Shown here: positions 55,293 to 64,000 of the stretch, piece by piece
Position numbering within the stretch: position 1 is the stretch's first letter
How the letters are laid out: each line of letters opens with the position of its first letter
Assembly: GCA_023014365.1 (NCBI GenBank)
Contig: JAEBUN010000071.1
Location: forward strand, 1 to 64,000
Source of the DNA: Lepiota brunneoincarnata
Lineage: Eukaryota > Basidiomycota > Agaricomycetes > Agaricales > Agaricaceae
DNA: 64,000 nt
Reading direction: 5' to 3'
Made by a program: the position numbers and the translations under genes
Notes under the pieces: generated by a model
Told to the model about the DNA's origin: nothing
The model's database searches: none
The model's input: the letters and a program-made list of their open reading frames with translations, nothing else

Positions 55293-56780
55293 GCCACAGT
55301 GATCTTCATGGCAGGCATTCAAACGGGAATTGCAGTAACAAATCCAGCTGCCCCGACTGATTCCATTTATAAAGTTCGTGCCTATATTGAACCCAACCGA
55401 ATTCATCAAGATGTGACATGCAAGCATGCTGCTGAGACCAAAATTTGACAGATCCTCTAGGAGCAGTGTCAACGATGATATTCATTGCCGCTGCTCGCTC
55501 TTTGCGATCAGGCCGGTAGATAGCCCGACCGCCACACCCCGAAGAAGATGCCTGCAAGAAGGGTTGAATTTAGAGCCCTGGTCGGAAAAGCCGAGACCAA
55601 CATTTACAATAGTAGATAGTCCAACGACCGGGTGCAACCCAGTACCGAACACTGCTCAGTGGACTCCAAGTGATGGCATACCACTAAGCTCAAGATAACC
55701 ATGCAAGCCACTGTCTGAGCCACCAACCTATCTCTCCAAGGAGGTATAGCAAGTAGCCTTTCCGACACGGAAGATTGCTAATTGTGTGCCAACAACACCA
55801 AATGGTGGGGATGATAGTGAGATCCCGAGCTCGGTGCAGCTATTGAAGTAAACTAGCCCCGGAGCCCACCCCATGAGGATGCCCTGAAGCGGGTGCAAGT
55901 TCTTGGGAAGGGGCGGTGTGCTCGAGTGCAAGAGCTTTTCCCCACCTTGTGTCTTTTCGGAGCCGTTTTATTTTCCTTTGAAACTCAACTCGTGTCTCAT
56001 TGAATATCATGGATGAACGTCTGAATCATGAAATAAGCTATATGATGTAGTAGTAGGGACGGAGTGCTTTCTACTGGCTGGCGGGACTGACATCGCGCGC
56101 TCTCTCTCCACAGGTTTCAAGCCAGATAAGTATCAACTCGAAGCTCGACGAAAACGGTTAGCAATGTTTGGAAAGGAAAGGAGACGATTGCCGAGTATAG
56201 TCTGCGATAGTTCTCGCTATGGCCTCAGTGTATGTACACGCCGGTGCTAGAGATAGAATAGGCAATTTTCAGTCGTCTAAGTCAGCGACAGCACCCCGGA
56301 TGTACAGACCTTTCCAGGTTCAATTCTCAAGCACAAATGAAGACAGGGAAAGACCCAGAACTAACCTTATATGATACCTGTTATCACCCCCAAGAGACCT
56401 GCTGACCCGCCCGATGAACTATATGCACTGATGGAAAAGCTGTTTGAAACTTAATCAGACCCTCCTTCAATGCTAATGCTTCATGGTCGGTGGGCGAATA
56501 GTTCCTCCCTGCCGACTGCAGCACGCGGGACCAATACGCGATCACTCGCTCCACGAATACAATAGTATCCTCGAAGTCAGCGCCTTTTTGATTCCTCTTA
56601 CAAAAAGCATACGTGTATGAGAATATGGACTATAATGCTTTGTACACTCACCCTCGTTCCCGAGCCAAACATCCAGACACGAGAAAACTGCTACTTATCA
56701 ACAAACTCTACCCATCTATCCGAGCGGGGTGTTATAGATATGGGGAATGTTATAGGCCTCCTATTAAAATATTCATCGTT
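55293..56780. other. No gene recognised
   Basis: Low coding signal. May contain further degraded captured fragments, but none that I can name. Confidence 0.4.
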
Positions 56781-56783
56781 AAT

Positions 56784-58814
56784 CTAGATGCAAACGTTAA
56801 GGACAATTGAGGAAACCCGCCTGATGAACCCGTCGTAGAATGTCAGCTTCGGTGCTTCACCCGTGGGTGTAGGCTTTGGCGTCATGTTGAAACACGCGAT
56901 GACTGACGAGACGGTTATGAATAGTGCTGCTTCCGCGAACTGTCGACCAGGGCAGGATCTGGCAGCAAACAATGACTGTTAGACAAGAGTTGAGCAGCAG
57001 CTCGCAATCAATATACCTTCTCCCTAAACCCCAAGCAATACTCAGTACCTCTCGGCATCGGGTGCCTTCATCACCTAAAAAACGTTCGGGCTTGAAGGTA
57101 TCGGGATCGGCGAAGATCTCGGGATCACGGAAGATGAGCCTGTGTAAACTCATCGATTATTTCGTTGTGCAACATCGGGGGCCCCAAACGCACCATAGGT
57201 TGGCACAAATCATTGAACCTTGGGGGATAAGCATCCCGTTATAGATATCGTCTTTGGCTACGCCATGTGGCAGACCTGCGACCGACGCCACGCCAATGAG
57301 CACAACGCTCATTTCTTGCAAGAAATACTCACCGAGCGGGGTAACAGTGTTATACCTCAAAACCTCCAAAATGATCGCATTGATATATGGAAGGCGCTCC
57401 CAATCATCAAACGTTGGTAACCTCTCCCCCTCGGTGACACGGTCTATATCTTCCTGCGCTTGCTGCATGACGACTGGGTGGAGTGACATCAGTGCAAAGA
57501 AACAACGCAGGGTGCAACTTGTCTTCGTAGCAGAACGAGGTCAATTTGACGTGAAGAAGACAAAATGGAAGGCTCACAGAGTCCGTAGCAGCGCCGTACA
57601 TAACCGATGCGCAATCCATGATGAGCTCTTCCTTCTGCTTTGCTTCACCGGGAGAGAGAGAAGCCTCGGAGGCAATGTCGTCGAGGGAGGTGGAGACGAA
57701 ACACGGGACAGCAGTCCCCTCATCCTTTCAGAATTGAAAGGAATAGGACGAAATCAGCTTGCAACTGAAGCTAGAGCACAACGAAGACGACACACGATCT
57801 TTTGTTTGGTACGCATGAAGGGATCAACTCTGCACGCAGTGAAGACCTTCTTGATCTCATCCAAGTTCTTGCTGAGACCCGAAAGTGACAAGAAAGTTGG
57901 CCAGTTCTTCACTATTTTACACGAGTGTCATGTGCAGAGCTGCTAGAATGCAACTCGGATAATGCTTACAATTGGGACATACTTCGATCAAGAATGCCAT
58001 CGGTCCGTTGAGTTGCTCGGCTTGCTTGAACGATCGCTCCATTTCGTGGACAATGGGATCGCCAGGGCCGGATACTCCATAGCCGTATGTTCCCAACAAG
58101 ATAGAGCTGGAGGTATGTCTATGGCGGAATTGTTAGTTCATCGAGAAAAGGTTCAGAGGGCGACCAACTGCTTGATATGATCCTCGAGATCATCAGGCCT
58201 TTTCAAAAGGTTCGCGACTAGAACACGGGACTCCTGCTGTTGATGATATCGATGTTTGACTGATGCTGGACCGGAGAAATATCGTTGGACTGCAGTTCGT
58301 CGGATTCGGTGCGCTTCGCCAGAAATGTACGTGAGTACCCAGTCTAGGTCGCAGCTATATGTTATATTGGGAGTGTGCCTCGAAAAATGCGAGACAATGT
58401 TTTCAAGCCTTACAGTTCTTTCATGGCCATTAGTGGTCGGCTAGAATAAATCCCGGACCTTTCGTCCATCAAGTCCCGAACAACCTTCAATGAATTCAGC
58501 ACGATCATGGGCGTTCCAAGCATGGTGAGATACGTGATAGGACCTGGGAAAGTGATAGCTAAAGTGTTTAGTTAGGAAGTTTCTCAAGAAGACCCACCGT
58601 ATTTCTTCGCCCAAGCCTCGTAAATAGGCCATTCATCCTTTTGTGGAATCTGGAACATATTCCCAACCAAAGGCAGTGGACGCGGGCCGGGCGGAAATGG
58701 TCTTCCTCCTCTTGTCCTTGAGAGAAGATAGATTATCCATACACTACCAAGAGTGAGGACAGCCCTCTCCGTACTAGTGAGAGACGACAGAAATGTCGAG
58801 ATACTTGTTGCCAT
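56784..58814 (-). CDS. Cytochrome P450 monooxygenase
   Basis: A multi-exon membrane-anchored P450. The N-terminus MATSISTFLSSLTSTERAVL with WIIYLLSR is the anchor, followed by the proline hinge PFPPGPRPLPLVGNMFQ. Then PITYLTMLGTPMIVLNSLKV, SSRPLMAMKEL, ISGEAHRIRRTAVQRYFSGP; the K-helix ExxR in NAIILEVLRYNTVTPLGE (about 57350); DDIYNGMLIPQGSMICANLW; the PERF motif in DPDTFKPERFLGDEG (about 57085); and the heme loop split by an intron, AWGLGRR then RSCPGRQFAEAALFI, with the axial Cys in CPGR. It resembles OrdA-like fungal P450s of secondary metabolism or detoxification; substrate unknown. Neighbouring genes do not form an obvious biosynthetic cluster. A piece of this gene is duplicated at 54.9 kb. 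Exon borders were not all fixed. Confidence 0.85.
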
Positions 58815-58829
58815 GGGTCAGAGGCGACT

Positions 58830-60140
58830 TTGAGTCGAGATGCTGTAAGAGCAGCAGAGGGGGTGAGGCAACGGAGGCGCCTGTCTTGACCTGGACAGCT
58901 TTGAACCAGATCCGAATGGGGTGGTGCTTCAGACCTTCCAATGGAAAGGAGAAAGCAGCGGGTTAAACGAAGCGGATCGCCACAACATCATGATGGGAGA
59001 TGGAAGCCATTGTTCGGGAGTCCAATTAGGGACCATTGACGGGAAAGGTGGTTTTAAGAGGTAAAATTCTAAGATCTGATTATCGCAGCCTCGGTAACGA
59101 ACGTCGGTGACGAACCCGTGACGAACCTCGGATCAGGACCCACCAGCGCCCGTGCCCAAGGCATCAGTATCATTCCACTTGGCACTCAACATTCCACCAT
59201 CGCTCGCGACCTCACTTGCCTGTAGATAGAGAAATCTTCTGTTCTTTCCCCTGAGCACGACCGTAGAGTAAAGTGCTGGAATTAGCGATTCTGTTAAACT
59301 GGCGGAATGCTCATCTCCGGTGTCCCGGACTGCCTCGTGGATACCGTGTTGTAGATAGGATATACACACATAGTTTACAGGTAGTTACACTGTCCGTTTA
59401 CCTCCCTGCCCCCTCTTCGCCCCGCCATTGCCTCGTCCTCGTGAATATATGCCGTCCTCTTTCTTCACCTTCCTGGGCCGATTTCAGCATAACATTTTCT
59501 CTTTTCTTATGGGTCTTTCTGTGCCTCGCACGCCACCTCTTTCATCCATTTCCTAAAATTTCGATAACGTAGTTGTGAAAGCTTCTTGTTTTCTCCTGTT
59601 TCACCTTCTCCATCTCCCAGACATGCAATCGATCGTGGTTTACTTGTATATGGGGTGCGGACCTCGGGAACTTGTTCTCCAGTCGATATGCGACCCAAGC
59701 CTTCGTCTATCTCTTTCTCTCAAACTCTTTCTTTCTTTTGGCAATGACTTCTTCAGTCTTGAAGCCCGGTGGTAATTTCACCGACCATGCTTGCACCCTT
59801 CTTTGTTTCATTTAGTTTCCACTTACTTCGACTCGTCTGAACTGTAGGAGAGGCTCTTGCTCTTCATCGTCTGGGTACTTGGAGATGTGTTTCGGGCCTC
59901 CGATGCACTATCCCTGCTATGGATCATCTACTGCCTGTCGGAGCATCAGCTCAAACGGACTTTTGCGAGAGCAGACCCCGCCGGAGAGAGTGTATATGCC
60001 CGTATATTCCTATCTCGTGGCGACATCTTGAATATTGTTTGGCTGTCTGCTGTTGTAGGGTTAGGGTCAACAAGGCCAAATTAATGTCCATTTCATACTC
60101 GCACCTCCGCGTCAGGTTTCTCCGACCAGTTCTGACCTCC
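58830..60140. other. P450/APN1 intergenic region
   Basis: Divergent promoters. Contains a fragment of the short dispersed repeat at 59088-59155 (CGGATCAGGACCCACCAGCGCC) and a pyrimidine-rich stretch 59400-59620. No gene. Confidence 0.5.
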
Positions 60141-60146
60141 TTAACC

Positions 60147-61976
60147 ATGCCTCAGACACGTAAAACTACACGTGCATACAATGCATCTACAACGACTGAC
60201 AGTCAGGATGTCCCTCCCCCGAAGAAAACGCGACTATCTAGCCCAAGGGAGTCGACGGAGCCATCAAGGGGGGAAACCAACGGCGGTTTGTTCAAATTAT
60301 ATATGTTGTGGTGCATACCTGCTCATTATATGGGCCTCATGGATGTTCAGAATTACCCCCTCCTCGCAAGTCCAGGAAGTCCAAAATCTCGAGGAATGCG
60401 GATCATACAAAGTTCTTGCGACGCCTCAGTAGCCCATGGAAAGTTGGAGCGCATGTCTCTGCTTCCGGTGGAGTGGAAAATGCGGTCGTGAATGCTGCTA
60501 CTATTGGGTTCGTGTATTCGATCTTTCACCATCGTCGCTTCTCACTCGAATTGGTGCTTGGCACTTTCAGGGCCAATGCCTTCGCACTGTTTCTCAAGTC
60601 CCAGAGGAAGTGGGTTTCGCCTCCATTAACAGACGAATCGATCAAGGCATTCAAGGCGAAAATGGCTGAACACGAATATTCACCAGATGTGGTATTACCA
60701 CACGGAAGTTATCTAATTAACCTAGGAAATCCTGATGCGTAGGTCCCAACCACTGCTCCCAACGCTTCGGTGTAGTGACCACAACGATATCAGGGAAAAG
60801 CGAGAAAAGTCTTATGAGTGCTTTATAGATGATCTTAAGCGATGTGAGCTGCTTGGGCTCAAACTCTATAACTTTCAGTGAGTCGGGCATGCTTATCCCT
60901 CACCCTCCCTCAACGTGGCCCATTCCACTCCAGTCCTGGATCCACAGTTGGCGCTGCCACGAAAGAGGAATGCATCTCGTTAATTGCACAGTGCATCAAT
61001 AGGGCACACGGTGAAACTACCCATGTGGTGACGGTGATCGAGAATATGGCGAGTCTTCGGGGCACGCACCGCCTCGTTATACTAATGAACCCCTGCTCGT
61101 ATTTCTCAGGCAGGCGCTGGGAATATCATTGGCTCGGACTTTGAAGATTTGAAGGGAATTATCGACCAGATAGAGGATAAGTCAAGGATTGGAGTGTGCT
61201 TGGATACTTGTATGTATTTTGTCTCGTGCGTTGACAGAAACAGGCGTTGATCTCTGTTCAGGTCACTCATTCGCAGCGGTCTGTAAAAACAAGTTGAAGT
61301 TGGTTTTAGAATGTCTAACTCTCTTAGCAGGGTTATGATATCCGAACAAAGAAGACTTGGGAGTGAGTCATTACGTTTATACTATTTGCGTTATCCTGAC
61401 AGGAATCGAAGTGAAACTTGTACGTCGGACCTACCATTGCGTGACACCCCCTAAATTTCATATGCAGTTTCTAAGTTTGATGAGCAAGTCGGCCTCTCGT
61501 ATCTCCGTGGTATGCACCTAAACGACTCAAAAACGGACCTCGGTTCCAAGAAAGACCGGCATGAGAATATTGGACTGTGCGTTTATTTCTACATTTCCCT
61601 TTTTTACTTTCTCATTTCACACAGAGGTTTCCTTGGTCTCGACACATTTCGACACATCCTGAACGATGTTCGCGTCCAGAATATCCCTCTCATCCTGGAA
61701 ACTCCGAGTTTTGAACGACCTTTGGACGTATGGGGAAAGGAAATTGGAGTCCTGCAGCAGCTTTCGGGGGCTTCAAACAAGGAGGCACTGCGTTCTGTTG
61801 TTGGGGATGTGCAGTCAGATGATGATCTGGCTGAAGTGATCAGGAGTGCGGTGAAGTTAGGTGAGGGAGGAATGAGAGGCAAAAAGCTGAGCAAGGACGA
61901 TCAGGCGAAGAAACGTACGAAAAGGAAACGGAAGGAAGAAAGTAGCGACGAAGACGAGGATGATTTGAACAGTTGA
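60147..61976 (+). CDS. APN1: AP endonuclease of the endonuclease IV family
   Basis: Cleaves DNA 5' to abasic sites in base excision repair, using a trinuclear zinc centre. The N-terminus MPQTRKTTRAYNASTTTDSQ is basic and Ser/Pro-rich. The fold begins WKVGAHVSASGGVENAVVNA, then FALFLKSQRKWVSPPLTDE, DVVLPHGSYLINLGNPDA with a zinc His, GLKLYNFHPGSTVGAATKEE with the second, VVTVIENM with the Glu, [40 protein letters not shown] with Asp and His, GMHLNDSKTDLGSKKDRHEN with HLND and the D.H pair, and IPLILETPSFERPL. The C-terminal tail is Lys-rich then acidic (KKRTKRKRKEESSDEDEDD), probably a nuclear signal. All ligand-bearing segments are present. Confidence 0.93.
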
Positions 61977-63263
61977 GACGATCAATAGCACTTTTGCGTT
62001 GGGGGGCAGAGCACGCGTCACCTCCCAGAGCAACGATAATATACTAATCAACGCCTGTAAACCCAGGTTGTGTATTATAGCATGTCGGCCCCTGTTCCAC
62101 ATCTACGACGCCTCGACCCCAAACTCCTTGGGACATACTCCAGGGACGAACATCATACTCAGAGGGCCCTCCTCAAGTAAGCAGCCCCCTTCAAGAAAGG
62201 AAATAGCTGGTCCGTGCTTAGACAGACAATCCATATGAGATACTGACAGCAGACCCTGTGGCGCACCCCACTATAACGTAGGGTGCCATCAAGCGCGGAC
62301 AAGACATACTTAAGTTGGCTCTGCTCGTTCTTCGCTCCTCGTTTGGGCTTGGACCGGAACCGTAGGTTTGTCCACCCGGCACGTCGTCTCTAATGTAAGG
62401 GCCTATGTACTGTATGTTCTAGCCCTGGCGCCCGAGGAACCGCTTTGCGCACTAGAATCATGAGAGGATAGAAGGGGGTACCATGGCGCCTGTCCTTAGT
62501 ACCTCAAACATGTTATGCAGATCGGCAGTACACAGCCTCGACGTCCTCGCTTTTGCCTCCCACACAACCTACCGCGCCTCCTATGAAATATTCATCGGCA
62601 AGGGAGTAGAAATCTTGGTGTACTTGGCTTTGCATTTACGGGGGGCACACGGGTTATCTCAGCTGTGTAGATCACTTAAAACTTGTCCCTGCTGCAAGTG
62701 GTGCAACTGTGCAGGGTACTGTTGGATGACCAGGCTGTAGACCATACCGCTCTCGAGCCAATATCAGGGTCGTCGATTAGGTATTGGTCTCGGTGCTGCC
62801 GAGAGAACCGATCTGTGTTTCCCGCTGGGAAGGCAAACTACGGGTTAAGCGGGTGCAAAACCCATGGAGGGACATTTTAGTTCTGGCAGAGCCCATCGCG
62901 TTCCGGGGTCTACCAAACCATCCTATCTTCCCTTTGCACCTCCTGTTGTCGCATGCTGCTAACGCACCCTCATATACGGTTAGTCCTTATTGCAATAGAC
63001 ATCACCCTTTTTCTTTTCTGAACTTGGGTCCCTCGGCTCAATATTTCATGCAAGCGCCCGTCCGGTGTGGCGACGCATCTACCCGAGCTCCACAGACTAC
63101 GGCCTGATCGCAGAGCAAGGACACTCGCCATGAACATTATTATAGACACTGTCTTCCGGAAGATCCATGGATTTGGTTAGGCTTAATGCGACAACGGATA
63201 CAAATGCAAGCAATCAGATAGCTGGACTTGCAACGTCGAGCTTCCACTTCAACCCCTCCTATC
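61977..63263. other. Spacer, no gene recognised
   Basis: Short unrelated frames only; 62483-62740 is Cys-rich but lacks splice or signal support. Confidence 0.45.
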
Positions 63264-63814
63264 ATGAAATTCACTGTAGCCATCACAATACCCGTTGCGT
63301 ACATGTTTGCGTTGGCTGGTATAGATGTGCAGGTGACAGGCCAAAGTGCACCATTAAAGGTAGTATGACCTCCTTCCCTCCACTCGACATGACCTAGTTA
63401 CATATTACATCCCACAATATTTACAGCATGGATATGCACTCTCACTCTGCCAAGCACACGGGTTGGGGGCACCATGCCAAGATTTCCCCTATAACGTAGA
63501 CCAATGTACGTCCCTCTGGCCTGGACCGTACAACGATGTAGTTCGGAGTGTCGTTGCATCCGACAATTATGAGCAACACCCTGGACAATTATATTGCGCC
63601 TTGTTCACGTATGTACTCTGATCCATGTCGCACCTGTTAAAATGTCATTCATAAATATTTCCTCAGAGATGATGCATGCAATGGTGACAGCGTGGGGTTT
63701 GTCATCGACGACAGCTTTAGTATGTTCGAAGTGCCTTCCGATCTCGAGAACGGAGTCTCGTCTTTTCAATGTAGTGGCATGCGGTCACCCCTTACCAGTT
63801 CCCGGGACTGGTAA
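63264..63814 (+). CDS. Small secreted cysteine-containing protein (candidate)
   Basis: Three exons, 63264-63359, 63427-63608 and 63667-63814, join in phase to about 141 aa. The N-terminus MKFTVAITIPVAYMFALAGI is a typical signal peptide, with a likely cut near VTGQSA. The mature part has six Cys (SLCQAHGLGAPCQDF, DQCTSLWPGPY, QLYCALFT, DDACNGDSVGFVI, SSFQCSGM), an even number suited to disulfides. No family recognised; the signal peptide, size and Cys content are typical of fungal small secreted proteins. The stop codon lies inside a long perfect hairpin, and GACTG/GTAAGG there could also act as a splice donor, so the C-terminus may extend further. Confidence 0.6.
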
Positions 63815-63822
63815 GGGGTGAC
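63784..63822. repeat. 16-bp perfect hairpin across the stop codon
   Basis: GTCACCCCTTACCAGT, loop TCCCGGG, ACTGGTAAGGGGTGAC. The TAA stop of the small secreted protein is at 63812-63814 in the right arm. Confidence 0.8.
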
Positions 63823-64000
63823 AGAACCAAGTAGGTATCTTGCCTTCGTCCTGCACCCCACCGTTCCCACTTTAATTTGTCATACATAGCATTATGTTAG
63901 TTGTGGCTTTGTCTTCTGTTCGCAAACCTGGCCCCCACGGCTATTTCACTGGTTTCCTGTGGAGTTTATTTAGCGTTTCTACATTCCGAATCCTGTTTCC

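Noticed and set aside
57254..57946. 230-codon plus-strand frame
   Set aside because: Antisense to the P450 gene, which has the ExxR, PERF and heme motifs on the other strand.

Overview
The window looks like the subtelomere of a filamentous basidiomycete, most likely an agaricomycete, grading into a gene-rich chromosome arm. The supporting signs are short (about 50 nt) spliceosomal introns with GTRNGT donors, CCCTAA telomere-type repeats, and recognisable fungal genes (PDA1, RPN6, RPN7, APN1, an Iml2-type TPR protein, a BuGZ/ZNF207-type zinc-finger protein). The genus cannot be fixed from sequence alone. No database search was run; family names rest on visible motifs.

1-7187 is a head-to-tail array of endonuclease-less Penelope-like retroelements (Athena/Coprina type). 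All copies point inward, and most joints carry a few CCCTAA units. One copy has an almost complete reverse transcriptase frame that runs open into the telomeric joint. The others are 5'-truncated. Every copy that keeps its 3' end carries a type I hammerhead ribozyme. Two decayed relatives lie at 31.5-32.6 kb.

7190-32800 is an accessory zone. It holds a LINE remnant, dispersed repeats, three minisatellites, a recurrent 16-bp palindrome, and several multi-exon genes on the minus strand: an intact JmjC protein, a second 2OG/Fe(II) oxygenase-like gene, an intact 446-aa protein of unknown function, and a large frameshifted telomere-linked RecQ helicase with an OrsD-like zinc-finger N-terminus. Two small genes of unknown function (26.7-27.2 kb minus, 29.4-30.0 kb plus) were rebuilt from splice sites.

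32890-44750 is conserved housekeeping sequence: IML2-like (-), pyruvate dehydrogenase E1 alpha (+), ZNF207/BuGZ-like (-), then RPN7 (-) and RPN6 (+). The last two are divergent, with start codons 72 bp apart and a perfect palindrome between them.

46190-53800 holds two copies, in inverted orientation, of a large membrane glycoprotein gene made of two related modules. One copy is intact; the other is frameshifted and has an in-frame internal deletion. 54.7-64 kb contains a chimeric fragment joining pieces of a P450 gene and of APN1, then the P450 gene (-), APN1 (+), and a small secreted cysteine-containing protein (+) whose stop codon lies in a 16-bp perfect hairpin.
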